Part shown: positions 50,139 through 59,195 of the stretch, piece by piece
How positions within the stretch are numbered: the first letter of the stretch is position 1
Layout of the letters: the number at the start of each line of letters is the position of its first letter
From: Lentzea guizhouensis
GTDB taxonomy: Bacteria; Actinomycetota; Actinomycetes; Mycobacteriales; Pseudonocardiaceae
Assembly (NCBI RefSeq): GCF_001701025.1
Contig: NZ_CP016793.1
Location: 3,162,001-3,226,000, forward strand
Length of the DNA stretch: 64,000 bases
Direction: 5' to 3'
Made by a program: the position numbers and the translations under genes
The notes under the pieces: generated by a model
What the model saw: only the letters and a program-made list of their open reading frames with translations
Databases searched by the model: none
Told to the model about the DNA's origin: nothing

Positions 50139-50808
50139 TCAGGCTCCTGGCACCAGCCCGTAGATCCGTTCCGGCCGCCCGGTTCCGCCGTACCGCAACC
50201 GGACCTCCGCGCGTCCCGCCGACACGAAGTGCTCCAGGTACCGGCGTGCGCTGACTCGTGCGACACCCGTGGACGACGCGCACTCCGACGCCGACAACCC
50301 CTCCGGGTGCGCCCTCAGGGCGTTCTCCACGAGCCGCGGTCTCCGGGGTCAGACCCTTGGGCAGCAACGGTTTCGACGTCGGCCGCGCGCCGAACACCTG
50401 GTCCACGTCCGCCTGCCCGGCCGACCCGAGCCGGTCCAGCCTCTCGTGCAACGACGCGAAGTGCGCGAGCTGGTCGCGCAGGGCGTCGTAGTCGAACGGC
50501 TTGATCAGGTAGTGCAGCACCCCGCCGCGCATCGCACTGCGCACGGTCTCCACGTCGGTCGCCGCCGTGATCACGATGACATCCACGTCCTCGTTGGCGC
50601 GCAACGACTTCAGCACGTCGATCCCGCTCATGTCCGGCAGGTAGACGTCGAGCAGCACCAGGTCCGGTTTGAGCGCCGCCACCTGCCGCAACGCGTCCGC
50701 GCCCGTGTGCGCGACGCCGGCCACCTCGAACCCCTCGGTGCGCGCGACGTACCCGCTGTGCACCTTGGCCACCATGAAGTCGTCGTCGACGACCAGCACC
50801 CGGTTCAC
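50139..50808 (-). pseudogene. CitB/DcuR-type response regulator, frameshifted
   Basis: The N-terminal receiver domain (residues 1-125) is intact: VLVVDDDFMVAKVHSGYVAR with the acidic pocket, phospho-acceptor Asp in PDLVLLDVYLPDMSG, and Lys in YLIKPFDYDAL. After PKGLTPETAA near 50336 the frame breaks. The helix-turn-helix output domain (LVENALRAHPEGLSASECAS, STGVARVSARRYLEHFV) continues in another frame to 50139. The gap equals loss of two bases, most simply one CG from GCGCGG. A protein of about 223 residues is expected. GTG 50808 overlaps the kinase stop by 4 bp. It should control tctCBA in response to a carboxylate. Sequence error is a likely cause of the break. Confidence 0.82.
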
Positions 50809-52334
50809 CACGGCAGCCTGGCCGTGAAGACCGACCCGGACACGCTGACCGAGCCGCCGCGCCGCAGGCACGCCCGCCTGATCAGCGCGAGCCCGATGCC
50901 GCGTTCGCCGTGCGATGCGGCCTTGGTCGTGAACCCGTGCCGGAACACCTCTTCCGCCAGTTCCGGCGCCACTCCAGGACCGGAGTCGCGGACCACGACC
51001 TGGACCTCGTCGTCCATCTGCACCACACCCACCTCGATCCACTTCTGCGCGCCGTTGAGCGAGCTCAGCGCGTCCAACGCGTTGTCGACGAGATTCCCCA
51101 GCACCATGACCAGATCGGCGGACAACGCCTCGTCGACGCGTCCCAGCACGCTGTCCGGTCCCATCCGCAGCGTCGTGCCGCGTTCGGCGGCCAGCGACGC
51201 CTTGGCGATCAGCAGCGCGGCCACGGCGGGGTCGCCGATCGACGAGCTGACCTCGGCCCGCCACTGGTCCTGCGCCGAGCTGATCTGGTGGATGTAGTTG
51301 CTGACCTCGTCGTACTCCTTGAGCGAGATCAGCCCGGCGATGGTGTGCAGCCGGTTCGCGAACTCGTGCGCCTGCGCCCGCAACGTGTCGGTCGCGTGCT
51401 GCGAGGCGTCCAGTTCGTGTTGCAGGGCAAGGAGTTCGGTGCGGTCCCGCATGGTGACGACCGCGCCGGCACCCTCGATCGGCATGCGGTTCAACGTGAG
51501 CACGACCCCCTGCCGCAGCACGAGCTGGTCCACACCGGTGGCCCGCCCGGTCAGCACGTCGCGCAGCCGGTCGTTGAGCTCCAGCTGTTCCACCGACTGC
51601 CCGACCGCGTTCCCCGGCAGCGCCAGCAGGTCGCGCGCGTGGTCGTTGACCAGCGTGATCCGGTCCTGCGCGTCGAGGCCGACGACACCCTCCTTGATGC
51701 CGTGCAGCAACGCCTCGCGGTTCTCCACGAGTGCGGTGATCTCGTGCGGCTCCAGTCCGAGGGTCTGGTTCTTCACCCGCCTGGCCAGCAGCAACGACCC
51801 GGTGACGCCGATGACGAGCGCGATCAGCAGGTACCGCAGCGCGTCGACCGGCTGGTCCAGCGCGCCCTCCCAGATGCCGGGCTCGCGGGCGCCGGCGACC
51901 ACGATCCCGTTGACCTTGCGGGTCTCCTCGTCGAACACCGGCACGTGCGCCTCGATCGAGTCGCCCGCCGTGCCGACCCACGCCTTGCCGTCGAACGCGG
52001 TCGTCCTCGTGTCCAGAGTGGACCCGACCTGGGCGGGGTCCGGTGAGGTGAGCACCCGGCGCTGCAGGTCGACGATCAGCACGTAGGTGGCGCCGGAGAG
52101 CCCGCGCGCGGTCTCCGCGGCCGGTGCCAGCAGGTCGCGGTTGCCCATCTGCGTCTGGACCACGTTCGTCGCGGCCACGTTCTCCGCGACGGACAGCATC
52201 CGCCGCTCCTCGTTCGAGCGAAAGTTGCGGCCCGTCTGGACGACCGTCAGCGCGCCCACCGCGAAGAGTAGGCACATGACGACTACCAGTTGCCACACGA
52301 GCAACTGACTGGCCAGGGAACGGCGGCGACGCAT
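50805..52334 (-). CDS. CitA/DcuS/DpiB-type sensor histidine kinase
   Basis: This 509-residue membrane kinase has a first transmembrane helix (LLVWQLVVVMCLLFAVGALT), a periplasmic PAS-like sensor (about 35-170, RRMLSVAENVAATNVVQTQM), a second helix (LLIALVIGVTGSLLLA), and a cytosolic PAS domain (about 205-310). The phosphoacceptor region is QAHEFANRLHTIAGLISLKE, with the short H-E-F-x-N motif of the citrate/fumarate sensor family. The ATPase domain has NLVDNALDAL and RDSGPGVAPELAEE. Such sensors detect di- and tricarboxylates outside the cell. ATG 52334 has GGGAGG upstream. It is divergent from tctC, so carboxylate uptake is the probable target. Confidence 0.9.
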   Translation of the reverse strand: MRRRRSLASQLLVWQLVVVMCLLFAVGALTVVQTGRNFRSNEERRMLSVAENVAATNVVQTQMGNRDLLAPAAETARGLSGATYVLIVDLQRRVLTSPDPAQVGSTLDTRTTAFDGKAWVGTAGDSIEAHVPVFDEETRKVNGIVVAGAREPGIWEGALDQPVDALRYLLIALVIGVTGSLLLARRVKNQTLGLEPHEITALVENREALLHGIKEGVVGLDAQDRITLVNDHARDLLALPGNAVGQSVEQLELNDRLRDVLTGRATGVDQLVLRQGVVLTLNRMPIEGAGAVVTMRDRTELLALQHELDASQHATDTLRAQAHEFANRLHTIAGLISLKEYDEVSNYIHQISSAQDQWRAEVSSSIGDPAVAALLIAKASLAAERGTTLRMGPDSVLGRVDEALSADLVMVLGNLVDNALDALSSLNGAQKWIEVGVVQMDDEVQVVVRDSGPGVAPELAEEVFRHGFTTKAASHGERGIGLALIRRACLRRGGSVSVSGSVFTARLPW

Positions 52335-52364
52335 GAGACCTCCCGTGACCAGAAAGACCGAAAG

Positions 52365-52398
52365 AAACCTTAGAAGCGCAAGAGCGACATCAAGGTTT
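52365..52398. promoter_or_regulatory. inverted repeat between the sensor kinase and tctC
   Basis: AAACCTT (52365-52371) and AAGGTTT (52392-52398) form 7-bp arms with 20 nt between, in the 112-bp divergent promoter region. It is a candidate binding site for the response regulator. Confidence 0.4.
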
Positions 52399-52446
52399 AC
52401 ACGAGAGCAACATGTCCAACCACGCGGACGAGAGGCGGGGATCACA

Positions 52447-53432
52447 GTGTCGGTGAAGGTGTGGGTGGCGGTGGCGACGGCGTTGCTCGCCGTCCTGCTG
52501 GTGCCACCGCTGCTGACGCCGGGTGCGGACAGCGGCGACACGAACTCGGTGCGGCGCTGCGCGTGCTCGTGCCGAACGCGCCGGGCGGCGGGTACGACAT
52601 CACCGCGCGCACCGCGGCCAAGGCCATGGAGGACGCCGACCTGCTGCGCAACGCCGAGGTGTTCAACCTCCCCGGCGCGGGCGGCACGGTCGGGCTCGGG
52701 CGCACGGTCGGTGAGCGCGGCAACGGCAAGCTGATCATGTCGATGGGCCTGGGCGTGGTCGGCGCGGTCTACACGAACAAGTCGCCGAACTCGCTGCTGG
52801 ACACCACCCCGATCGCGAAGCTGATCGAGGAGCCGGACATCGTCGTGGTGGCGAAGGACTCGCCGTACACGTCGATGCAGCAGCTGGTGGACGCGTGGAA
52901 GGCCAACCCCGGCACGGTGACCGTAGGCGGCGGTTCGGCTCCCGGCGGTCCCGACCACCTGGCGCCGATGCTGATCGCGAAGGCCGTCGGGCTGCCGCCC
53001 AAGACCGTCAACTACATCCCGTTCGACGGTGGTGGTGAGCTGCTCGCGTCGGTGCTGGGCGGCAAGGTCGCGTTCGGCGTCTCCGGCGTCGGCGAGTACC
53101 GCGACCAGATCCAGGCGGGCACGCTGCGGGTGCTCGCGGTGACCAGCAAGGACCGCCTCCAGGGCATCGACGCGCCGACGTTGAGGCAGGCCGGGGTGGA
53201 CGTCGAGTTCACCAACTGGCGCGGGATCGTCGCGCCGCCGGGCATCTCGCAGGGCGACCGCGACCAGCTCGTCGACCTGTTCGCGCGGATGCAGAAGACG
53301 CCGCAGTGGGAAGAAGCCTTGCAGCGCAACGGCTGGACCGACGCGTTCGCCCCCGGCGACGAGTTCGGGACCTTCCTCGACAACGAGAACAAGCGGGTGG
53401 CAACGGTGCTCAAGGACTTGGGGCTCGCATGA
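52447..53432 (+). pseudogene. tctC: tripartite tricarboxylate transporter substrate-binding protein, frameshifted
   Basis: Exported solute receptor of the TTT family. The signal peptide (VWVAVATALLAVLLVPPLLT) is read from GTG 52447. The mature protein ALRVLVPNAPGGGYDITART and the rest (DTTPIAKLIEEPDIVVVAKD, NWRGIVAPPGISQGDRDQLV) lie in a second frame from about 52550. The break equals loss of one base, most likely a G from GGGTGCGG. Joined, the protein has the usual length of about 328 residues. The following gene overlaps by 4 bp. Sequence error is a likely cause. It probably binds citrate or a related carboxylate. Confidence 0.85.
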
Positions 53433-53959
53433 CGACCACGACGGAGGAAAGGCCTCAGCAGGGGCCGAAGAGCTGGCTCCGCGAACATTCCGAGCTGGGC
53501 ATCTGCGCCCTGCTGGTCCTGCTCGGCGCGCTGGTGCTGACCGACGCGGTGCGGATCCCGACCGACTTCGCCCAGCGGGGCCCCGTCGGCCCGAAGGCGG
53601 TGCCGATCCTGGTCGGCTCGCTGCTGCTGGTCGTGGCGGTGCTGCTCGCCCGTGACGTGCTGCGCGGCGGTCGCGGCGAGGCGGAGGGCGGCGAGGACGT
53701 CGACCTGTCCGCACCCGCCGACTGGCGCACAGTCCTGTTGCTGTGCGGTGCTTTCCTCGCGAACGCCGTGCTGATCGGCGTGGTCGGGTTCCCGATCTCC
53801 GGCGCGATCCTGTTCTGGGGCGCGGCCTACGCGCTCGGCAGCCGCAACCTCGTCCGCGACCCCTTGATCGCGGCCGGCATGTCGGTCGTGACGTTCCTGG
53901 TGTTCAACAACCTGCTCGGCGTCCCCCTGCCCGGCGGCCCGTTGATGGAGGTGTTCTAG
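53429..53959 (+). CDS. tctB: tripartite tricarboxylate transporter, small membrane subunit
   Basis: This 176-residue membrane protein of the TctB family has about four transmembrane helices (LGICALLVLLGALVLTDAVR, VGPKAVPILVGSLLLVVAVL, TVLLLCGAFLANAVLIGVVG, LIAAGMSVVTFLVFNNLLGV). It pairs with TctA in carboxylate uptake driven by an ion gradient. ATG 53429 overlaps the tctC stop by 4 bp, and tctA starts directly after its TAG. Motif and order tctC-tctB-tctA fit the family. Confidence 0.88.
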   Translation: MTTTTEERPQQGPKSWLREHSELGICALLVLLGALVLTDAVRIPTDFAQRGPVGPKAVPILVGSLLLVVAVLLARDVLRGGRGEAEGGEDVDLSAPADWRTVLLLCGAFLANAVLIGVVGFPISGAILFWGAAYALGSRNLVRDPLIAAGMSVVTFLVFNNLLGVPLPGGPLMEVF

Positions 53960-55471
53960 GTGGAACAACTGCTCGACGGCTTCGCGACCGCGCTGACGCC
54001 GACACACCTGCTGTTCGCGGCGATCGGCGTGCTCCTCGGCACCGCGATCGGCGTCCTGCCGGGCATCGGCCCGGCCATGGCGGTGGCCCTGCTGCTGCCG
54101 GTCACCTACGGCATGGAGCCGACCGGCGCGTTCATCATGTTCGCCGGCATCTACTACGGCGGCATGTTCGGCGGCTCGACCACGTCGATCCTGCTGAACA
54201 CACCGGGTGAGAGCGCGGCGGTCGTCGCCGCGTTCGAAGGCAACCCCATGGCCCGCAAGGGCCGCGGTGCGCAGGCGCTGGCCGCCGCCGCGATCGGCCA
54301 CTTCACCGGCGGCATCATCGGCACCCTCCTGATCGTGCTGCTGGCGCCGTTCGTGGCCAAGCACGCCGTCGACATCGGCGCACCGGACCTGTTCGCGATC
54401 ATGGTCCTGGCGTTCATCGCGGTCACGTCGGTGCTCGGTGCCTCCCGCATCCGCGGCGTCGCGTCGTTGCTGATCGGCCTGACCCTGGGCCTGGTCGGCC
54501 TGGACGAGATGACCGGCCAGCAACGCCTGACCTTCGGCTCGCTGCACCTGGCCGACGGCATCGACGTGATCGTCGTCGCGGTGGCGCTGTTCGCGGTCGG
54601 CGAGGCCCTCTGGGTCGCCGCCCACCTGCGCCGCAAGCCGTTCGTGCCGATCCCCGTCGGCCGTCCCTGGCTGTCGCGGGCCGACCTGAAGCGCACCTGG
54701 AAGCCCTGGCTGCGCGGCCCGGTGATCGGCTTCCCGTTCGGCGCGATCCCGGCGGGCGGCGCGGAGATCCCGACGTTCCTGTCGTACGTGACCGAGAAGC
54801 GGCTCTCCAAGCACAAGGACGAGTTCGGCAAGGGCGCCATCGAGGGCGTCGCCGGCCCGGAGTCCACGGCCTCGGCCTCCGCCGCCGGAACCCTGGTCAC
54901 GATGCTGACCCTCGGCCTGCCCACCACGGCGGTCGCGGCGGTCATGCTGGCGGCGTTCCAGCAGTACGGCATCCAGCCCGGCCCGTTGCTGTTCCAACGC
55001 GAAGCCGGCCTGGTGTGGGCACTGATCGCGTCGCTGTTCATCGGCCTGACGCTGCTCCTCGTGCTGAACCTGCCCCTCGCACCGTTGTGGGCGAAGCTGC
55101 TGCGCATCCCGCGCCCGTACCTCTACGCAGGCATCCTGTTCTTCGCCTCCGTCGGCGCGTACGCGGTCAACGCGGACATCTTCGACCTGCTGCTGATGCT
55201 GACCATCGGCCTGCTGGGCTTCGGCATGCGCCGCTACGGCCTGCCGGTGCTGCCGGCCATCATCGGCGTGATCCTGGGCCCGGCCGCGGAACAGCAGATG
55301 CGCCGCGCGTTGCAGCTCTCGGACGGCTCGCTGACCGGCCTCGTCAACACCCCGATGGCGATCATCGTCTACGTCGTGGTCCTGCTGATCGTGTTCTTCC
55401 CGCTGATCCGCCGGTTCCTGCCGAGGCCGCCCGCAGCGGCCGCACCGGACCGTGAGAAGATGGACGCCTGA
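53960..55471 (+). CDS. tctA: tripartite tricarboxylate transporter, large membrane subunit
   Basis: This 503-residue permease of the TctA family has about eleven hydrophobic segments and the conserved loops [40 protein letters not shown] and [20 protein letters not shown]. It forms the transport channel for tricarboxylates with TctB and the receptor TctC. GTG 53960 directly abuts the tctB stop. A clear terminator follows at 55487. The divergent CitA/DpiB-type two-component system probably controls the operon. Confidence 0.93.
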   Translation: MEQLLDGFATALTPTHLLFAAIGVLLGTAIGVLPGIGPAMAVALLLPVTYGMEPTGAFIMFAGIYYGGMFGGSTTSILLNTPGESAAVVAAFEGNPMARKGRGAQALAAAAIGHFTGGIIGTLLIVLLAPFVAKHAVDIGAPDLFAIMVLAFIAVTSVLGASRIRGVASLLIGLTLGLVGLDEMTGQQRLTFGSLHLADGIDVIVVAVALFAVGEALWVAAHLRRKPFVPIPVGRPWLSRADLKRTWKPWLRGPVIGFPFGAIPAGGAEIPTFLSYVTEKRLSKHKDEFGKGAIEGVAGPESTASASAAGTLVTMLTLGLPTTAVAAVMLAAFQQYGIQPGPLLFQREAGLVWALIASLFIGLTLLLVLNLPLAPLWAKLLRIPRPYLYAGILFFASVGAYAVNADIFDLLLMLTIGLLGFGMRRYGLPVLPAIIGVILGPAAEQQMRRALQLSDGSLTGLVNTPMAIIVYVVVLLIVFFPLIRRFLPRPPAAAAPDREKMDA

Positions 55472-55486
55472 TCGCGCTCGAGAACG

Positions 55487-55518
55487 GCCCCCGCTCAGGA
55501 ACCGGGCGGGGGCTTTCT
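55487..55518 (+). terminator. intrinsic terminator after tctA
   Basis: GCCCCCGC (55487-55494) and GCGGGGGC (55506-55513) form a strong stem with an 11-nt loop, followed by TTTCT. It ends the tctCBA transcript and may also serve the convergent iolA. Confidence 0.65.
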
Positions 55519-55595
55519 CATGCGCTGCGGACGATCAGGACCGCGAAGGGCCGTCCCAGCAGGCCGACGAGCTCGGCGTCCGTCGTGGTCGACGA

Positions 55596-57089
55596 TCAGC
55601 CGTGGGTCGGGAAGCCCAGGTTCACACCGTGCTGCTGCGGCCACCGAGCCGTGATCGCCTTGGCGCGGGTGTAGAACTTCACGCCCTCGGCCCCGTGCAC
55701 GTGCGTGTCGCCGAACAGCGAGTCCTTCCACCCGCCGAACGAGTAGTAGGCCATCGGCACCGGGATCGGCACGTTGATGCCGACCATCCCCACGTGCACC
55801 CGCCGCTGGTACTCCCGCGCGGCCAGCCCGTCACCGGTGTAGATCGCGGTGCCGTTGCCGTACGGGTTCGCGTTCACCAGCGCGAGCGCGTCCTCGAACG
55901 TCTCGGCGCGCACGACCGACAGCACCGGGCCGAAGATCTCGTCGGTGTAGATGGTCATCTCGGGCGTGACGTGGTCGAACAACGTGGGCGCGAGCCAGAA
56001 GCCGTTCTCGTGGCCCTCCGGTGCGTGGCCGCGGCCGTCGACCACCAGCGCCGCGCCGGCCGCCTCGCCCGCGTCCACGTAGGACTTCACCTTGTCCCGG
56101 TGCACGCCGGTGACGAGCGGACCCATCTGGGCGTCCTCGTCGGTGCCGGGCAGCACGGCCGGGTGCAGCGCGCGGGTCCTTTCGGCGATCTTGGCGACCA
56201 GCTCGTCACCGGTCTCGCCGACCGCCACGACCACGCTGATCGCCATGCACCGCTCACCCGCCGAGCCGTAGCCGGCGGAGACAGCGGCGTCGGCGGCCAC
56301 GTCGAGGTCGGCGTCCGGCAGCACCACCATGTGGTTCTTCGCGCCGCCCAACGCCTGGACGCGCTTGCCGTTCGCCGTGCCGCGCGAGTAGACGTGCTTC
56401 GCGATCGGCGTCGATCCCACGAACGAGGCGGCCGCGACGTCCGGGTGGTCCAACAGGGCGTTGACCGCGAAGGCGTCGCCCTGCAGCACGTTCAGCACGC
56501 CGTCGGGGAGGCCGGCTTCCTGGAAGAGCTCGGCCAGCCGGACCGAGGCCGACGGGTCGCGCTCGGAAGGCTTGAGCACGAACGTGTTGCCGGTGGCGAT
56601 CGCGATGGGGAACATCCACATCGGCACCATCACCGGGAAGTTGAACGGCGTGATGCCCGCGACCACGCCCAGCGGCTGCCTCAGCGAGTAGGCGTCGACA
56701 CCGCGCGAGACCTGCTCGGAGTGCTCACCTTTCAGCAGCTGCGGGATGCCGCACGCGAACTCGACGACCTCCAGCCCGCGCTGCACCTCACCGGCCGCGT
56801 CCGACAGCACCTTGCCGTGCTCGGAGGTGATGATCGCGGCGAGCTCGTCGCGGTGCGCGTGCAGCAGGTGCCGGTACTCGAACAGGATCCGCGACCGGGT
56901 CGACAGCGATGACTCCGACCACGACTGCGCCGCCTTCAGCGAGGACGACACAGCCAGGTCGACATCGGCCTGCTCGGCGAGCACGACCTGCGCCGACACC
57001 GCGCCGGTGGCCGGGTTGAAGACGTCAGAGGTCCGGGACGACACCCCGGTGGTGCGGGCGCCGTCGATCCAGTGGGGGATGGTGCTCAA
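55596..57089 (-). CDS. iolA: methylmalonate-semialdehyde dehydrogenase (CoA-acylating)
   Basis: This 497-residue aldehyde dehydrogenase of the MmsA/IolA subfamily oxidises malonate semialdehyde (inositol pathway) or methylmalonate semialdehyde (valine pathway) to acetyl-CoA or propionyl-CoA. NFNFPVMVPMWMFPIA-type sequence (GITPFNFPVMVPMWMFPIAI), ALGGAKNHMVVLPDADLD and the catalytic Cys in GSAGERCMAISV are diagnostic. NPYGNGTAIYT and MVGINVPIPVPMAYYSFGGW close the fold. Its start overlaps the LacI regulator stop by 4 bp, so regulator and enzyme are co-transcribed. Context with iolG and iolC points to the inositol role. Confidence 0.92.
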   Translation of the reverse strand: MSTIPHWIDGARTTGVSSRTSDVFNPATGAVSAQVVLAEQADVDLAVSSSLKAAQSWSESSLSTRSRILFEYRHLLHAHRDELAAIITSEHGKVLSDAAGEVQRGLEVVEFACGIPQLLKGEHSEQVSRGVDAYSLRQPLGVVAGITPFNFPVMVPMWMFPIAIATGNTFVLKPSERDPSASVRLAELFQEAGLPDGVLNVLQGDAFAVNALLDHPDVAAASFVGSTPIAKHVYSRGTANGKRVQALGGAKNHMVVLPDADLDVAADAAVSAGYGSAGERCMAISVVVAVGETGDELVAKIAERTRALHPAVLPGTDEDAQMGPLVTGVHRDKVKSYVDAGEAAGAALVVDGRGHAPEGHENGFWLAPTLFDHVTPEMTIYTDEIFGPVLSVVRAETFEDALALVNANPYGNGTAIYTGDGLAAREYQRRVHVGMVGINVPIPVPMAYYSFGGWKDSLFGDTHVHGAEGVKFYTRAKAITARWPQQHGVNLGFPTHG

Positions 57090-58087
57090 CGCGGTCCTCC
57101 TGGGGGAGCTGTCGTGCTGCGAACAACGAGAGAGGGATTGAGGAGATGGCGCACGGGCTCGGTGCGCTCTTCGCGGACCCGCTGCAACAGGGCGTCCGCG
57201 GCCAACCGGCCGAACTCGGCACGGGGCTGGTCGATCGTGGTCAGCGAAACGTGGCGAAGAGCCGCCAGTGAGGTGTTGTCGTACCCCACAACGGAAACAT
57301 CGGCAGGCACCCGCAAACCGGCGTCTTCGAGAGCCGAGATCGCACCGACCGCGTTGAAGTCGTTGCAGGACAGAATGGCGGTGGGCAAGGCGTTGTCTTC
57401 GATCAGTCCGCGAATCGCTCGTGCGCCGGCGGAATCGGTGTACTCCGAAGGCACAACCTGCGGCACCAGCCCGTGTGCCTCCATCGCGGCGACATACCCA
57501 CGCCGACGAGGTCCGGCCTGAGTGCCCTCACCACCGTCCAAATGAGCAATCCGGCTGTGCCCCAGGGACACCAGGTGATCGACTGCCAGTCGCGCACCCG
57601 TCTCACCGTCGTCGTTCACGGTATCCACAGTGGACACACGGGAGGACCGCGCGACGAGCACGATCGGAAGTTGTTCCGCGGCCTTGGAGATCGCCGTCGC
57701 GGGTACAACAGGCGACAGCAGGATCAACCCAGCGGGGCGGAACGACAGCAGCGACTCCAGCGCGCGGCGTTCACGAGCGGGCGAACGGCCACCGGTGTTG
57801 ATGATGATGTCGAACCCCTGCTCGCGCGCCACCTCGTCGATGCCGTCCACGACCTCGGCGAAGAACGCGTTGTGCAGGTCGGACACCATCACGCCGAGCA
57901 CGGTCGACGTGCGCGAGGCCAGCGACCGGGCCATGGCGTGCGGCGAGTACCCCAGCTCCTCCGCGGCCTTCAGCACCGCGCTGCGTCGCGCGTCGCTCAC
58001 CTTGGGTGAGTTCCGCATGACCAGTGAGACCAGTGCCCGGGACACGCCCGCGCGCAGAGCGACGTCTTCCATCGTCGGCCTGACCAC
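57086..58087 (-). CDS. LacI-family transcriptional regulator of inositol genes
   Basis: This 333-residue repressor has an N-terminal helix-turn-helix and hinge (PTMEDVALRAGVSRALVSLV, GYSPHAMARSLAS) and a periplasmic-binding-protein-like ligand domain (VLGVMVSDLHNAFFAEVVDG; C-terminal VSVVGYDNTSLAALRHVSLT). It is divergent from the inositol catabolic genes and co-transcribed with iolA. Two palindromes of LacI-operator type lie 48-77 bp upstream of its start, between it and iolG, so it probably represses both directions until an inositol-derived inducer binds. Confidence 0.92.
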   Translation of the reverse strand: MVRPTMEDVALRAGVSRALVSLVMRNSPKVSDARRSAVLKAAEELGYSPHAMARSLASRTSTVLGVMVSDLHNAFFAEVVDGIDEVAREQGFDIIINTGGRSPARERRALESLLSFRPAGLILLSPVVPATAISKAAEQLPIVLVARSSRVSTVDTVNDDGETGARLAVDHLVSLGHSRIAHLDGGEGTQAGPRRRGYVAAMEAHGLVPQVVPSEYTDSAGARAIRGLIEDNALPTAILSCNDFNAVGAISALEDAGLRVPADVSVVGYDNTSLAALRHVSLTTIDQPRAEFGRLAADALLQRVREERTEPVRHLLNPSLVVRSTTAPPGGPR

Positions 58088-58106
58088 CTGGAACTCACCT
58101 CCCCTC

Positions 58107-58135
58107 TTGACACCCTGTGGCCGAAGTTACAGCAT
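58107..58135 (+). promoter_or_regulatory. candidate iolG promoter
   Basis: TTGACA (58107-58112) is a good -35 box; a weak -10 (CAGCAT, 58130-58135) follows at 17 nt and touches the first LacI palindrome. Repressor binding would block it. Confidence 0.4.
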
Positions 58136-58148
58136 TGGAGCGCTCCAA
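58135..58148. promoter_or_regulatory. LacI-type operator 1
   Basis: A perfect 14-bp palindrome, TTGGAGCGCTCCAA, with the central CG of LacI-family operators. It lies between the divergent LacI and iolG genes. Confidence 0.7.
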
Positions 58149-58152
58149 CCAA

Positions 58153-58164
58153 TAGAGCGCTCTA
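58153..58164. promoter_or_regulatory. LacI-type operator 2
   Basis: A perfect 12-bp palindrome, TAGAGCGCTCTA, sharing the GAGCGCTC core with operator 1. The centres are 17 bp apart. It precedes iolG by 34 bp. Confidence 0.7.
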
Positions 58165-58197
58165 ACACTTCACAGCCACGAACAGGGGAAACCTGCG

Positions 58198-59193
58198 ATG
58201 CGGATCGGAGTAGCGGGTGTCGGCCGGATCGGCACCATGCACGCGGCCAACCTCGCCGCACTGGACAGGGTCGACGAGGTGCTCCTCTTCGACCCGGTGC
58301 CCGGTCGTGCCGCGCAGGCGTCGGCTGAGCTGAGCGGGACCAAGGCCGTGGACGACCTCGACACGCTGCTCGGGAACGTGGACGGCGTCCTGCTCGCCAC
58401 CCCGACGAACACCCACCCGGAGATGCTCCGCGCGTCGATCGCGAAGGGTGTCCCCACGCTGTGCGAGAAGCCGATCGCGAGCGACGTCGCCGAGATGGCC
58501 GCGCTCATCGCGGACGTCGAAAAGTCGGGCGTCGAGGTGCTCGTCGGCTTCCAGCGCCGGTTCGACCCCGCGATCTACGAGCTCCACCGCCGCATCCGCG
58601 CCGGCGAGGTCGGTGACGTCTACCTGGTCAGGGCGGTCGGCAACGACGCCACCCCGCCGGACTTCTCCTACCTGCCCGCGAGCGGCGGCATCTTCCGCGA
58701 CCTGCTGATCCACGACCTCGACTGCGTGCCGTGGCTGGTCGGCGAGCCGGTCGTCGAGGTCTACGCGAGCGGGTCCGTGCTGGTGCACCAGGCGTTCGCG
58801 GACGCCGACGACGTCGACAACGCGGTCGTGATGTTGAAGTTCGCGGGCGGTGCGCACGCCACGCTGGCCGGCGGCCGCCACGACCCGGTCGGCTACGACC
58901 ACCGCATCGAGGTGCTCGGCAGCTCGGACTCGCTGGTCGTGGGTGTCGACCCGCGCACGCCGCTCAACTCGCTGGAACCGGGCGGGCACGTGGCCGGACC
59001 GGACGCCTACCCCGGTTTCCCCGAGCGCTTCCACCGCGCGTACGTCAACGAGATGAACCTGTTCACGCAGGTCGTCGCGGGCGAGGTCGCGAACCCGTCG
59101 CCGGCGAGGGAGAGTTTGATCAGCCTGCGCCTGGCCGAAGCGTGTGAGCAGTCGCGCCGCAGTGGCGCGCCGGTGAGGATCGAGGGGAACTAG
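58198..59193 (+). CDS. iolG: inositol 2-dehydrogenase (Gfo/Idh/MocA family)
   Basis: This 331-residue NAD-dependent enzyme oxidises myo-inositol to scyllo-inosose, the first catabolic step. The Rossmann strand RIGVAGVGRIGTMHAANLAA, the CEKPIASDV (EKP) motif and the catalytic-domain motif IHDLDCVPWLVGEPV (DxxxD/H) fit the Gfo/Idh family and inositol dehydrogenase in particular. ATG 58198 lies just after the LacI operators. The next gene starts 2 bp after its stop. Specificity for inositol rests on the gene neighbourhood; sister enzymes act on other polyols. Confidence 0.88.
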   Translation: MRIGVAGVGRIGTMHAANLAALDRVDEVLLFDPVPGRAAQASAELSGTKAVDDLDTLLGNVDGVLLATPTNTHPEMLRASIAKGVPTLCEKPIASDVAEMAALIADVEKSGVEVLVGFQRRFDPAIYELHRRIRAGEVGDVYLVRAVGNDATPPDFSYLPASGGIFRDLLIHDLDCVPWLVGEPVVEVYASGSVLVHQAFADADDVDNAVVMLKFAGGAHATLAGGRHDPVGYDHRIEVLGSSDSLVVGVDPRTPLNSLEPGGHVAGPDAYPGFPERFHRAYVNEMNLFTQVVAGEVANPSPARESLISLRLAEACEQSRRSGAPVRIEGN

Positions 59194-59195
59194 GC

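Noticed and set aside
55446..55731. A small reading frame between tctA and iolA.
   Set aside because: It overlaps a strong terminator and the iolA end and has no recognisable product.
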